Below, piece after piece: positions 7,832 through 16,725 of a DNA stretch of 64,000 nt (its first letter is position 1; every line of letters starts with the position of its first letter). A program made the position numbers and the translations under genes. The notes under the pieces are model-generated. The model had not been told where the DNA came from. It did not search any database and saw only the letters and a list, made by a program, of their open reading frames with translations. This DNA comes from Sphingomonas panacis (GTDB lineage Bacteria > Pseudomonadota > Alphaproteobacteria > Sphingomonadales > Sphingomonadaceae): positions 2,823,501-2,887,500 of the forward strand of contig NZ_CP014168.1 in the NCBI RefSeq assembly GCF_001717955.1. The letters run 5' to 3'.

Positions 7832-8959
7832 ATGACCACCGAAGTCGATTTCTACGAACTGCTCGAATGCGAGCGCACCGCTGACGATGCCACCATCAAG
7901 GCGTCGTATCGCAAGCTCGCGATGAAATATCACCCGGATCGGAACGCCGGGTGCAAGGATTCCGAGGGCCGCTTCAAGGCGATCAGCGAGGCCTATGATT
8001 GCCTCAAAGATCCGCAGAAGCGCGCGGCTTATGATCGCTTTGGTCATGCCGCGTTCCGCAACGGCGGTCCGGGCGGCGGGCACGGCGGCGCGCAGGACTT
8101 TGGCGGCTTCAGCGACATTTTCGAGAACATCTTCGGCGAATTCATGGGCGGCGAGCGCGGCGGCGGTGGCCGCAGCGGGCCGCGACGCGGCGCGGACTTG
8201 CGCTACGACATGGAAATCAGCCTCGAGGATGCGTTCAACGGCCGCTCGACCGAGGTCACGGTCGATGTGTCGGCGGTGTGCGAGACCTGCGAAGGCAGCG
8301 GCGCCAAGCGCGGCACCAGCGCCAAGGCCTGCACCACCTGCGCCGGCCACGGCAAGGTGCGCGCGCAACAGGGCTTCTTCGTGGTCGAGCGGACCTGTCC
8401 GTCGTGCCACGGCGCTGGCCGCGTGATCGCCGATCCGTGCGGCACCTGCCACGGCGAGGGCCGGGTCGAGCGCACCAAGACGCTCACCGTCAACGTGCCC
8501 CCTGGCGTCGACGAGGGCACGCGCATCCGCCTGACCGGCGAAGGCGAGGCGGGGCTACGCGGCGCGCCGGCTGGCGATCTCTACATTTTCTTGCACGTTG
8601 CCCGGCATCCGCTGTTCGAGCGGGAGGGCACGACCTTGCTCGCGCGCGCGCCGATCAGCTTCACCACCGCGGCGCTCGGTGGAGAGATCACGATTCCGGG
8701 GCCGGATGGCGAGCAGCACCATATCAAGATCCCGGCCGGCACGCAGCATGGCCGCGAACTGCGCCAGCGCGGCGCGGGCATGCCCGTGCTGCAAGGGCGC
8801 GGGCGCGGCGATCTGGTGGTGCGGATCGAGGTCGAGACGCCGACCAAGCTCAGCGCACGCCAGCGCGAACTGCTCGAGGAATTGCGCGCCACCGAGACGG
8901 GCGCAGAAACTCCGCAGAGCGCCGGCTTCTTTCAGAAGATGAAGGGTGCCTGGGGATGA
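7832..8959 (+). CDS. dnaJ: Chaperone protein DnaJ (Hsp40)
   Basis: Co-chaperone that stimulates DnaK ATPase and delivers substrates. The 375-residue type I DnaJ has a J domain (residues about 1-70) with the HPD loop in YHPDRNAG, then a Gly/Phe-rich linker. Four zinc-binding repeats follow: CETCEGSG, CTTCAGHG, CPSCHGAG and CGTCHGEG. The C-terminal substrate-binding domains are present. It is co-oriented with dnaK, and its stop overlaps the ATG of a small exported protein gene (ATGA), suggesting coupled translation of the latter. Confidence 0.97.
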   Translation: MTTEVDFYELLECERTADDATIKASYRKLAMKYHPDRNAGCKDSEGRFKAISEAYDCLKDPQKRAAYDRFGHAAFRNGGPGGGHGGAQDFGGFSDIFENIFGEFMGGERGGGGRSGPRRGADLRYDMEISLEDAFNGRSTEVTVDVSAVCETCEGSGAKRGTSAKACTTCAGHGKVRAQQGFFVVERTCPSCHGAGRVIADPCGTCHGEGRVERTKTLTVNVPPGVDEGTRIRLTGEGEAGLRGAPAGDLYIFLHVARHPLFEREGTTLLARAPISFTTAALGGEITIPGPDGEQHHIKIPAGTQHGRELRQRGAGMPVLQGRGRGDLVVRIEVETPTKLSARQRELLEELRATETGAETPQSAGFFQKMKGAWG

Positions 8960-9333
8960 TGCTCGCGCTCGCCGCCATGCTGGCGGCGGGCGTGCCATCG
9001 CCAACGCTGCTGAACGATGAAACGTTGAGGGCGTTTGCGGAAAGCCGCCTGGACGGAACTCGGCTAAACGGGCGTAATATTCTTGGCCAATATCATGGCA
9101 GGCTTGTGATCGCCGAATATCACTGCTCGGATCTTTGCCCGGATTATACGGTTCGGATCATTCATTTTGATGTCGATGCCGGGGCGAAATGTCGCGCTAT
9201 CGGCGGACGGAACGCGACAGTCACCATTCCGGTCGGCATCTCCGCGATGCCCCGGAAATTCTGCGTGCCTGCAATTCTGTCGTTGCGCGCTGTGCGGCAT
9301 TTTGATCCCGCCGGCCCGTTCCGCCCCTCATGA
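8956..9333 (+). CDS. Small exported protein of unknown function
   Basis: 125-residue protein starting at the ATG that overlaps the dnaJ stop by four bases. The N-terminus MMLALAAMLAAGVPSP looks like a short signal peptide. The mature part has cysteine pairs (CSDLC near residues 60-64, then single Cys in AKCRAIG and KFCVPAI), compatible with periplasmic disulphides. I do not recognise a family. The coupling to dnaJ implies at least occasional heat-shock co-expression. Confidence 0.6.
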   Translation: MMLALAAMLAAGVPSPTLLNDETLRAFAESRLDGTRLNGRNILGQYHGRLVIAEYHCSDLCPDYTVRIIHFDVDAGAKCRAIGGRNATVTIPVGISAMPRKFCVPAILSLRAVRHFDPAGPFRPS

Positions 9334-9357
9334 AAAGGGGCGGGGTGGGCCGATGGA

Positions 9358-9438
9358 TCAGAGGATGAGAACCTCGACCACCAGCGCGACACCCGCCACA
9401 GCGAAGATGCTGCCGACGAGGTTCTGAAGAATGCGCAT
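9358..9438 (-). CDS. Possible 26-residue membrane mini-protein
   Basis: Short reading frame beginning MRILQNLVGSIFAVAGVALV and ending EVLIL, almost entirely one hydrophobic helix. A GGAG sequence lies about 8 bases before the ATG. It sits alone between the dnaJ tail gene and dld. Size and composition match small single-span membrane proteins that gene finders miss, but with no homology search a chance frame cannot be excluded. Confidence 0.4.
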   Translation of the reverse strand: MRILQNLVGSIFAVAGVALVVEVLIL

Positions 9439-9521
9439 GGTAGGGTCTCCAGCCGGTCAATTCCGGCTTGAAGCGTATTTGGAGATTGTTGCGTTCTAGC
9501 GCAATTTTATTACACGCATTC

Positions 9522-9562
9522 GCACGTGCAGCATTTGCACGTTGAGCCGTGCATTCTGCACG
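9522..9562. promoter_or_regulatory. Alternating CGTGCA / TGCACG arms upstream of dld
   Basis: Four hexamers alternate in orientation: CGTGCA 9525-9530, TGCACG 9536-9541, CGTGCA 9548-9553 and TGCACG 9557-9562, with spacers of 5, 6 and 3 bases. The first arm lies inside the palindrome GCACGTGC (9522-9529). They lie about 100 bases before the dld start in an AT-richer gap, as expected for a multi-site operator. The regulator is unknown. Confidence 0.5.
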
Positions 9563-9664
9563 ACGAACTGTTTACCTACACGAAATTCTGTTGCTTCCGA
9601 TCCTCTCACGCGCAGCTATTGCGCCGATATCATCACGACGATCACTTCGGCGGGCACTATCGCG

Positions 9665-11377
9665 ATGGCGCAGATGAAAGACCATGACGTTCACGATCCG
9701 GCACGGCCGCCGACCGCTCTGCTCGGCGCTTTGCGTCACGCGGTCGGAGGTGGCCATGTGCTGACCGGCGACGCCGAGACGCACCGTTTCCGCACCGGCT
9801 ATCGCTTCGGCACCGGGCCGGCGCTCGCGGTGGTGCGGCCGGGGTCGCTGATCGAGCTGTGGCGGGTCGCGCAGGCGGTGGTCGAGGCGGGCGCGATCCT
9901 GATCCCGCAGGCGAGCAACACCGGCCTCACCGGCGGATCGACGCCCGATGGCGACGGGTACGACCGCCCGGTCGTGATCGTCTCGATGCGGCGGATCGCC
10001 GGGGTGCATCTGGTGCGCGGGGGCGCGCAGGTGGTGTGCCTGCCGGGTGCGACGCTAGACGTGCTGGAGAAGACGCTCGCCCCGCTCGGACGCGAGCCCC
10101 ATTCGGTGATCGGATCGTCGTGCATCGGTGCCTCGGTGCTCGGCGGGGTGTGCAACACCTCGGGCGGCGCGCTGGTGCGCCGCGGACCGGCGTTTACCGA
10201 ACTGGCGCTGTATGCGCGTGTCGATGCGGACGGGCGGCTGGAACTGGTCAACCATCTCGGCGTGGAACTCGGCGACACACCCGAGGAGATCCTGATGCGC
10301 CTGGAAAGAGGCGATTTCGCCGAGGTACAGGAGGGCGGCCGGGCCTCCGATCACGATTACGCGCGACATGTCCGCGCGATCGATGCCGATACGCCGGCGC
10401 GCTTCAACGCCGATCCGGGGCGGCTGTTCGAGGCGTCGGGTTCGGCGGGGCATGTCGTGGTGTTCGCGGTGCGGCTCGATACATTTCCCAAGGAAGCGGG
10501 CACCGAGGTGTTCTACATCGGCTCGAACGACCCCGCCGATCTGACGCGACTCCGGCGCGAGATGTTGGCGGGCGATCTGCCGCTGCCGATCGCGGGCGAG
10601 TATCTCCACCGCGACGCGTTCGTGCTGACCGAGCGCTATGGCCGCGACACCTTTCTCGCCATCCGCTATCTCGGCACAGCGCGGTTGCCGGCGTTGTTTC
10701 GCTGGAAGGACCGCGTCGACGGCTGGTTCCGCCGGCTGGGCTTGCGCGATGTGGCGGACAAGGCGCTACAGGCCGCGACCCGCCTCGGCCCGAGCCATTT
10801 GCCAAAGCGGCTGACCGACTATCGCGACCGGTTCGAGCATCATCTGATGCTGCGTGTCGCGAGCGCCGATACGACAGCGACCGAGGCGCTGCTTGCGCAC
10901 GTGCTGGGGGAAGGGCGGGGCGCGTTCTTCCGGTGCGACAAGGCCGAGGGCGATGCGGCGTTCATGCACCGTTTCGCCGCGGCGGGGGCGGCGGTGCGCT
11001 ATCGCGCGGTGCATGCGCGCGAAGTCGCCGATATCGTCGCGCTCGACATTGCGCTGCGCCGTAACGACACCGACTGGTTCGAGACGCTGCCGCCCGAGCT
11101 GGACGCGGCGATCGCGCACACATTCTATTACGGCCACTTCTTCTGCCACGTCTTCCATCAGGATTACGTGATCCGCAAAGGCCATGATCCGCTCGCGATC
11201 GAGCATCGCATGTGGGCGTTGCTCGATGCGCGCGGCGCGGAATATCCGGCCGAGCACAATGTCGGCCACCTCTATCCCGCCAAGCCGGCGCTCGCCGCGC
11301 ACTACCGCGCGCTCGACCCGACCAACAGCTTCAACCCCGGTATCGGTCAGACCTCGAAGCGGGCACACTGGGGGTAG
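9665..11377 (+). CDS. dld: Quinone-dependent D-lactate dehydrogenase
   Basis: Peripheral membrane flavoenzyme oxidising D-lactate to pyruvate and feeding electrons to quinone. With the chosen ATG (MAQMKDHDVHDPARP) the length is 570 residues, essentially that of E. coli Dld (571). A longer upstream reading with a non-ATG start is unlikely. The PCMH-type FAD-binding domain is visible (ILIPQASNTGLTGGSTP, SMRRIAGVH, IGSSCIGASVLGGVCNTSGG), followed by the Dld-specific membrane-binding domain and the C-terminal AEHNVGHLYPAKP with the family histidines. It is transcribed alone, convergent with the MBL-fold gene. Confidence 0.92.
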   Translation: MAQMKDHDVHDPARPPTALLGALRHAVGGGHVLTGDAETHRFRTGYRFGTGPALAVVRPGSLIELWRVAQAVVEAGAILIPQASNTGLTGGSTPDGDGYDRPVVIVSMRRIAGVHLVRGGAQVVCLPGATLDVLEKTLAPLGREPHSVIGSSCIGASVLGGVCNTSGGALVRRGPAFTELALYARVDADGRLELVNHLGVELGDTPEEILMRLERGDFAEVQEGGRASDHDYARHVRAIDADTPARFNADPGRLFEASGSAGHVVVFAVRLDTFPKEAGTEVFYIGSNDPADLTRLRREMLAGDLPLPIAGEYLHRDAFVLTERYGRDTFLAIRYLGTARLPALFRWKDRVDGWFRRLGLRDVADKALQAATRLGPSHLPKRLTDYRDRFEHHLMLRVASADTTATEALLAHVLGEGRGAFFRCDKAEGDAAFMHRFAAAGAAVRYRAVHAREVADIVALDIALRRNDTDWFETLPPELDAAIAHTFYYGHFFCHVFHQDYVIRKGHDPLAIEHRMWALLDARGAEYPAEHNVGHLYPAKPALAAHYRALDPTNSFNPGIGQTSKRAHWG

Positions 11378-11426
11378 GTCTCCCCCTTGCCATCATTCGC
11401 TCGGGACGGAGGGGTTATTGGGCGCG

Positions 11427-12413
11427 TCAGTCCGGCGTGAAGGTCTCCGCCGGTTGCAGCGCGACGAAGCGGCGCGGGGCGATGCCCCGCGCCGCCAGCC
11501 CGGCGGCCAGCCGCAACGCGGGATCGTCGCGCGGTTCGTCGGTCAGCTTGAAGGTGCCCCAATGGATGCCGACCGCGGCGCGCGCGTCGAGATCGGCCAT
11601 GATCTGGATCGCCTCCTCCGGGTCGGTGTGCTGCGCGGCCATGAACCAGCGCGGATCATAGGCGCCGATCGGCAGCAGCGCGAGATCGGGCGCGCCGAAA
11701 CGCGCGCGGATCGCGCGGAAGATCGCGCCAGTGCCATAGCCGGTGTCGCCCGCGAAATAGACCTGGCGGCCCGCGACGCGCAGCATGAAGCCGCCCCACA
11801 ACGCCATCCGCCGATCGCTCGCGCCGCGCGACGACCAGTGCAGCGCGGGCACGACATGCGCCTCCGCGCCGGGGGCGATCTCGGTGTGTTCACCCCAGTC
11901 GAGTGCGATCGTTCGCGCGGCCGGGATGCGGCGATGCACGATCGTATCGTTGCCGAGCGGGGTGACGATCAGCGGATCGTGGCGGGCGTGGAGCGTGCGC
12001 AGCGTGGCGATGTCGAGATGGTCGTAATGGTTGTGCGACAGCAGGATCGCATCGATCGGCGGCAGCGCATCGAGCGTCACGCCCGGCGCGGTGATCCGCT
12101 TCGGCCCAGCAAAGGCGAGCGGGCTGGCGCGTGGCGACCAGACTGGATCGGTGAGGATGTTGAGTCCGGCGATCTGGATCAGCACTGTGGCATGGCCGAC
12201 CATCGTCACGCTCAGTCCCGCTACGCGGGGCTCGGGGACGATCGGCGTTACCGGCAGCATGTCTGGCCAGATCGTCTTTGGCGCCGCGCGCCGCCAGCGC
12301 AGCACGTCGCCGAGCGAGCGGTCGGTCTCCGGCTCGCCCGCGACGTTGCGGAAGCGCAGGCCATCGAAATGATCGCTGGCCGGGCCGGTATGATAGGGGT
12401 TGCGCTTGGGCAT
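11427..12413 (-). CDS. Metallo-beta-lactamase-fold hydrolase (NAPE-PLD / UlaG-like)
   Basis: 328-residue cytoplasmic protein of the metal-dependent hydrolase group resembling N-acylphosphatidylethanolamine phospholipase D. The zinc signature HxHxDH is LSHNHYDHLD near residue 128. Further ligands are likely in VPALHWSSRG, YFAGDTGYG and GIHWGTFKLTDEP. No signal peptide is seen. Bacterial members act on varied esters or lipids, so the substrate is not predictable here. It is probably transcribed with the LamG-like gene just upstream (58-base gap). Confidence 0.8.
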   Translation of the reverse strand: MPKRNPYHTGPASDHFDGLRFRNVAGEPETDRSLGDVLRWRRAAPKTIWPDMLPVTPIVPEPRVAGLSVTMVGHATVLIQIAGLNILTDPVWSPRASPLAFAGPKRITAPGVTLDALPPIDAILLSHNHYDHLDIATLRTLHARHDPLIVTPLGNDTIVHRRIPAARTIALDWGEHTEIAPGAEAHVVPALHWSSRGASDRRMALWGGFMLRVAGRQVYFAGDTGYGTGAIFRAIRARFGAPDLALLPIGAYDPRWFMAAQHTDPEEAIQIMADLDARAAVGIHWGTFKLTDEPRDDPALRLAAGLAARGIAPRRFVALQPAETFTPD

Positions 12414-12471
12414 TCGAAAAGCGGCCTCGAACTGGGATGACAGGCGTATATAGTGCGCCCGTGCGGAGCGT

Positions 12472-13179
12472 TCAGTCTCGGGGCGCCAGCCGGAAGTCTC
12501 TCGGATCGATCGCGCGCCTGGCGAAGAACGCCGCGCGCACCGCGCCGTGGAAATAGTTGACGCGGTTCATCCGCATGCCGATCGCGGCGCGCCCCGGCCC
12601 GCCCGGCGATTGCTGCGGCGTGAAGGCGATCGGGGCTTCGGCCTGGAGCTTGCCGTCGACGAACGCGCGATAGGTGTGGCCGTCGTAGCTTTGGGCGACG
12701 TGATACCAACGCCCGACGGGGAAGCGGCGCGCCGGATCGATCAGCGTCTGCTTGTAGCCGGCGCCGGTGACGAAAGCGTCGAGATACCAGCTCTGCTCGA
12801 CGACACGGATCTCGAACAGCATCCGTGTCGTGCCGGTGCCCGGCGGCGCGCCCGAGCCGTCATCGGCCTCCAAGTGAAACCAGCGCTGTTCGAACGCGCC
12901 GCCGTCGGGGCGGAACAGTGCTTCGAAGGTGAAGGTCTTCGCCCCCGCCAGCGGATGACGGCCGATCAGCAGCGCATCGTCTATGCCGTCGAACGCGGTC
13001 GCCCGTCCCCACGGGCTGTCGATGAGGGTGGGCGCGCCGACGGTTTCGACCACGTGCCCGCCGACCGAGCGCAGCGAATCGAACTGCCACAGCTCGCCAG
13101 CCGGCTTCGCCCAGGCGAGGCGCGGCATCGCGAGCGTCGCCAGCGGCAGCGCGCCGCATAAAAGATCTCGCCTGCGCAT
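12472..13179 (-). CDS. Exported LamG-like (concanavalin A-fold) protein
   Basis: 235-residue protein beginning MRRRDLLCGALPLATLAM, an Arg-Arg leader suggesting Tat export. The ATG at 13179 is preferred over an adjoining GTG because GGAGG lies six bases before it. The mature part has the LamG/concanavalin A jelly-roll pattern (FTFEALFRPDG, RWYHVAQSYDGHTYRAFVDGKLQ), found in carbohydrate-binding modules and in the non-catalytic part of secreted polysaccharide-degrading proteins. Catalytic residues are not evident. It lies a few kilobases from the pectin locus and could bind carbohydrate; this is inference. Confidence 0.7.
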   Translation of the reverse strand: MRRRDLLCGALPLATLAMPRLAWAKPAGELWQFDSLRSVGGHVVETVGAPTLIDSPWGRATAFDGIDDALLIGRHPLAGAKTFTFEALFRPDGGAFEQRWFHLEADDGSGAPPGTGTTRMLFEIRVVEQSWYLDAFVTGAGYKQTLIDPARRFPVGRWYHVAQSYDGHTYRAFVDGKLQAEAPIAFTPQQSPGGPGRAAIGMRMNRVNYFHGAVRAAFFARRAIDPRDFRLAPRD

Positions 13180-13253
13180 CACCGGCCTCCAGTCACCCGC
13201 TTGCTATCACCGGTGGCTCGTGCCGTGCAAATCGGCTAGCGACGCTGCCCATC

Positions 13254-13940
13254 ATGATCGACCAGGAACCCTCCAACATGCCAAGCTTCTGGGGTGCCTT
13301 CGTGCCGCCGCCACCCCCGACCGGCTGGCGCGAGCGGGTGCGTGGCGCGCTTGGCGCGGCGCTGGGCATCGTGCTGATCGGGTTCGCATCGGCGTGGTGG
13401 ATGGGCGCGGCTTCGTCGGGCTTGCCGTTCCTGATCGCGCCGCTCGGCGCATCGGCGGTGTTGCTGTTCGCGGTGCCCGCCAGCCCGCTCGCGCAGCCAT
13501 GGCCGATCGTCGGCGGCAATGTGATCGCCGCGCTGATCGGTGTGACGGCGGCGCGCTGGGTCTCCGATCCGGTAGTGGCGTCGGCGCTGGCGCTGGGGGT
13601 CAGCATCGCGGCGATGGCGGCGTTGCGCTGCGTCCATCCGCCGAGCGGCGCGGTCGCGCTGACGGCGGTGCTCGGCGGCAGCCACATCACGGCGGCTGGC
13701 TATGGCTTCGCGCTGGAGCCGGTGTTGCTCAACTCGATGTTGCTGATGATCGTCGCGATCGTCTTCAACACCGCGACCGGCCATTCCTACCCGCACCGCG
13801 CGCACGCCACCGCGCAGCCCGCGCCCGACGCGCTCACCCCCGCCGATTTCGACGCGGTGCTCGCCGATTATGGCGAGACGCTCGACATCGACGCGGCGGA
13901 CCTGAGGGCCTTGTACGAAGATCTTCGCCGCCGCGCCTGA
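13254..13940 (+). CDS. HPP family integral membrane protein
   Basis: 228 residues with a cytoplasmic proline-rich N-terminus (FVPPPPPTGW) and four to five hydrophobic segments between about residues 30 and 170. The diagnostic RCVHPPSGAVAL motif (about residues 122-133) gives the family its name. A soluble C-terminal tail of about 45 residues follows (LTPADFDAVLADYGETLDID). Some HPP proteins are implicated in nitrite transport, but most are uncharacterised. It is divergent from the LamG gene and convergent with the SDR gene, with only six bases between stops. Confidence 0.82.
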   Translation: MIDQEPSNMPSFWGAFVPPPPPTGWRERVRGALGAALGIVLIGFASAWWMGAASSGLPFLIAPLGASAVLLFAVPASPLAQPWPIVGGNVIAALIGVTAARWVSDPVVASALALGVSIAAMAALRCVHPPSGAVALTAVLGGSHITAAGYGFALEPVLLNSMLLMIVAIVFNTATGHSYPHRAHATAQPAPDALTPADFDAVLADYGETLDIDAADLRALYEDLRRRA

Positions 13941-13946
13941 CGAGGA

Positions 13947-14840
13947 TCAGGCGATACCTGCCCCGCCGGTCACGCCGAATACCTCGCCGGTGATATAGCT
14001 GCCCTCTTGGCTCGCGAGCAGCACATACACCGGCGCGATTTCGACCGGCTGGCCGGGGCGGCCGTACTGGCTTTCCGACCCGAATTTTTCGACCGCCTCG
14101 GGTGGCTGCCCGCCCGACGCTTGCAGCGCGGTCCAGAACGGACCGGGCGCGACGGCGTTGGCGCGGATGCCCTTTTCGAGCAACTGTTTGGCGAGCGCCT
14201 TGGTGTAGGCGACGATGCCGGCCTTGGTGGTCGCGTAATCGAGCAGGATCGCGGAGGGCTCATACGCCTGGATCGATGCGGTAGTGATGACCGACGCGCC
14301 CGCCGGCAGATGCGGCACCGCCGCCTGCGTGATCCAGTGCAGCGCGTAGAGGTTGGTCTTGAGAGTCACGTCGAAATCTTCCGACGTGACCTTGGAGATA
14401 TCCTTGCGGTTCTGCTGGTGGCCGGCGTTGACGACGAGGATGTCGAGCCCGCCGAGCTTCTCGACCGCCTGCGCGACGAGATCGCGGCACCACGCCTCGT
14501 CGGTGATGTCGCCGGGCAGATCGACTGCCTTGCGGCCTTCGGCTTCGATCAGCTTGAGCACCTCGGCGGCATCTGGCTTTTCCGAAGGCAGGTGGGAGAT
14601 CGCGACATCGGCGCCTTCACGCGCGAAGGCGATCGCGGCGGCGCGGCCGATGCCGCTGTCGCCGCCGGTGATGAGCGCCTTGCGCCCTTTCAGCTTGCCC
14701 GAGCCGGTGTAGCTCGTCTCGCCGTGGTCGGGTCTTGGCTCCAGTTCCCCTGCGAGGCCGGGTACGGGCTGCGGCTGGCGGGGGAACGGCGGACGCGGAT
14801 ATTGCTGCCGCGGGTCTTGCATCGTCAGACGGTCGCTCAT
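13947..14840 (-). CDS. SDR family oxidoreductase (YghA-like)
   Basis: 297-residue short-chain dehydrogenase with the N-terminal extension typical of YghA/GspA-type stress SDRs (QYPRPPFPRQPQPVPGLAGE...). The NAD(P)-binding glycine motif is TGGDSGIGRAAA. NAGHQQ follows, then the catalytic Ser-Tyr-Lys in SVITTASIQAY and YATTKAGIVAYTKAL. Likely a cytoplasmic NADP-dependent aldehyde or keto reductase. The C-terminus GEVFGVTGGAGIA is typical. A clear GGAG precedes the ATG. It is divergent from the IclR gene. Confidence 0.85.
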   Translation of the reverse strand: MSDRLTMQDPRQQYPRPPFPRQPQPVPGLAGELEPRPDHGETSYTGSGKLKGRKALITGGDSGIGRAAAIAFAREGADVAISHLPSEKPDAAEVLKLIEAEGRKAVDLPGDITDEAWCRDLVAQAVEKLGGLDILVVNAGHQQNRKDISKVTSEDFDVTLKTNLYALHWITQAAVPHLPAGASVITTASIQAYEPSAILLDYATTKAGIVAYTKALAKQLLEKGIRANAVAPGPFWTALQASGGQPPEAVEKFGSESQYGRPGQPVEIAPVYVLLASQEGSYITGEVFGVTGGAGIA

Positions 14841-15019
14841 GTGGTAACTCCTTGATGGATTGGCGCTTCAGCGATCGAACGGGATCGCGGTTCCCGGCCG
14901 TCCGACAGCCGGTTGCGCACGCACGCCGGAAGCCGCATCCATAAAAAGCTGCTGACTTGTGACACCGACTCGGCGTAGGTCCGGCAACCCGCGCTACCGC
15001 GCGGCACGAGACGAGAGTG

Positions 15020-15799
15020 ATGGACGAGCAGGACGAAAAGCAGGAACCGGCGGGCGTAAAAGGCGCGCAGACGCTGATGCGCGCGCTCGATATCATGGAC
15101 GAAGTGATCGCCGGGCCGATCCGCGCGACCGATTTGGCGCGCAAGCTGGGGATGAGCAAGACGACCGCGCACCGACTGGTGCAGGCGCTCGCCTCGCGTA
15201 AATATCTGCAGGTGACCCCGACCGGCTTCGCGCTCGGGCCGAAGCTGCTCCAGCTCGGCGCGCTGGCGACCGAGCAGATCAACTTCATGCACATCGCCCG
15301 GCCGTTCATGGAATTGCTGTCCGAGCGCACCGGCTTCTGCGTGTTCGCGGGCAAGCGCGAGGGCGACTGGTCGCGGCACCTCGACCGCGTGACCGGGCAG
15401 CAGCGGCTGCGTGTCTCGACCTCGCCGGGCGACCGCCGCCCGATCGCCGAGACGGGGATCGGCAAGGCGTTGCTGCTCGATGAGCCGGACGAGCATTGGG
15501 CGCAGCTTTACATGCAGGCGACCGGCGAGCCGGCTGGCTCGGCGCGCAGCACGCGGTTCATCGAGATGATGCGCAAGAACCGCGAGCGCGGACTGGTGCT
15601 CCACGACAGCGAACTTGGCGATGGCGTCCGCTCGATCGCCGCGCCGGTGCGCGACGCGCGCGGCCAAATCTGCATCGCGATCAGCATCGCCAGCGCGGCG
15701 CATTATCTGACCGAGGACAATATCGACGATCTCGCCGCTCAAGTCGCGCGCGCGGCCAATCAGGTCAGCGCGGCGATCGGCTACAAGGGCGCGAAGTAG
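15020..15799 (+). CDS. IclR family transcriptional regulator, candidate regulator of the pectin locus
   Basis: 259 residues with an N-terminal winged helix-turn-helix (ALDIMDEVIAGPIRATDLARKLGMSKTTAHRLVQAL, about residues 24-60) and a C-terminal effector-binding IclR domain. IclR members such as KdgR repress pectin and hexuronate genes when no inducer is present. The ATG is chosen over an adjacent in-frame GTG three bases upstream. It is followed after 8 bases by a cytoplasmic hydrolase and then by the convergent pectin operon, so it is the best local candidate to control that locus. The inducer is not known. Confidence 0.85.
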   Translation: MDEQDEKQEPAGVKGAQTLMRALDIMDEVIAGPIRATDLARKLGMSKTTAHRLVQALASRKYLQVTPTGFALGPKLLQLGALATEQINFMHIARPFMELLSERTGFCVFAGKREGDWSRHLDRVTGQQRLRVSTSPGDRRPIAETGIGKALLLDEPDEHWAQLYMQATGEPAGSARSTRFIEMMRKNRERGLVLHDSELGDGVRSIAAPVRDARGQICIAISIASAAHYLTEDNIDDLAAQVARAANQVSAAIGYKGAK

Positions 15800-15807
15800 C
15801 GGCGCGT

Positions 15808-16656
15808 ATGACCAAGCTCGGTGCCGATACCGTCTGGCCGTTATGGGCTGACACTGCGGGCGAGAACCCCTTCACGTTGCAGGACGTAGCCGCGCCACCC
15901 GAACAGGCTGTGGTGACCGCAGTGACGGAGCCGGTGCTGCTCGGCTTCGCGCCTGTCGCGCCCAACGGCCGGGCGATGCTGGTGCTCGGCGGCGGCGGTT
16001 ATGTCGCGCTGATGGCGGGGCGCGAGGGCGTGCAGGTGGCGCGGTGGCTGGCGGGGCTGGGCTATCACGCCTTCGTGCTGATCCATCGTTTTCCCCAAGC
16101 AGCGACCGGGCCGTCGGCGCCGCTCGATGACGCGCGCGAGGCGATGCGCCGTATCCGCGTGCGCGGGCTGGCGCCGGATGGGCTTGGCGTCGTCGGTCTG
16201 TCGTCGGGCGGGCATCTTGCCGCGTGCCTTGCCGCCGAATATCCAGCCGAGTGGCGCGAGCCGCCGTCGCCGCATGCCGACCTGCCGACGCGGCCCGATG
16301 TGCTGGTGGTCGGCTATGGCCCGCTCTCGACCAACGCCAAGGGCCGGACCTTGGCACCCGACAAGCCGCCGCTGCCTCCGGTGGAGAAGCAGGCGATGTA
16401 CGATCGACTCCAGCCCGATGCGCAGCTTCTGCCCGATCCGCCGCCGATGTTCATCGTTTATTCGGGCAACGATCCTGTGGTCCCGGTCGAAAATGCGCTG
16501 CGGCTCTATGCCGCGACGCGCGCGGCGGGCGGTGTCGCCGACCTCCACGTCTTCGGCGACGCGCCACATGGCTTTGCGCTCGATACGCCGGGGTTGCCGG
16601 TGTCGGCGTGGCCGGACTTGTGCGCGGCGTGGCTGCGGCAGGTCGGGTTTTTGTAA
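15808..16656 (+). CDS. Cytoplasmic alpha/beta-hydrolase, probable carbohydrate esterase
   Basis: 282-residue alpha/beta-hydrolase of the acetyl-xylan-esterase-like or BD-FAE group. It has an oxyanion-hole segment LVLGGGGYVALM and the nucleophile elbow GLSSGGH with Ser as nucleophile. Acid and base lie in VYSGNDPVVPVENA and APHGFAL. No signal peptide is present, so it would act on imported, still acetylated oligosaccharides. It is probably co-transcribed with the IclR gene 8 bases upstream. The exact ester bond is not predictable. Confidence 0.75.
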   Translation: MTKLGADTVWPLWADTAGENPFTLQDVAAPPEQAVVTAVTEPVLLGFAPVAPNGRAMLVLGGGGYVALMAGREGVQVARWLAGLGYHAFVLIHRFPQAATGPSAPLDDAREAMRRIRVRGLAPDGLGVVGLSSGGHLAACLAAEYPAEWREPPSPHADLPTRPDVLVVGYGPLSTNAKGRTLAPDKPPLPPVEKQAMYDRLQPDAQLLPDPPPMFIVYSGNDPVVPVENALRLYAATRAAGGVADLHVFGDAPHGFALDTPGLPVSAWPDLCAAWLRQVGFL

Positions 16657-16671
16657 TATCCGGCCTGCAAC

Positions 16672-16712
16672 CCCGTTCGTCCTGAGCCTTCGACAGGCCC
16701 AGCACGAACGGG
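16672..16712. repeat. GTTCGT palindromic repeat between convergent genes
   Basis: Inverted repeat with outer arms CCCGTTCGT (16672-16680) and ACGAACGGG (16704-16712), extended inward with few mismatches. It belongs to the same family as the copies at 48935-49017 and 55508-55582. It lies between convergent stops at 16656 and 16726, where it may also act as a terminator. Confidence 0.7.
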
Positions 16713-16725
16713 CGGGGCCGGTGGC

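Noticed and set aside
5479..7839. A 786-codon open frame on the minus strand opposite dnaK, and similar long antisense frames opposite glmU, treY, GH35 and others
   Set aside because: These are by-products of high GC at codon position three. They show Arg/Gly/Ala-rich low-complexity protein with no motif, while the plus-strand genes are unmistakable.
14841..15019. EcfG-type promoter before the YghA-like SDR
   Set aside because: GGGAAC is followed by CGTT only 8 bases later, which is too close for the consensus.
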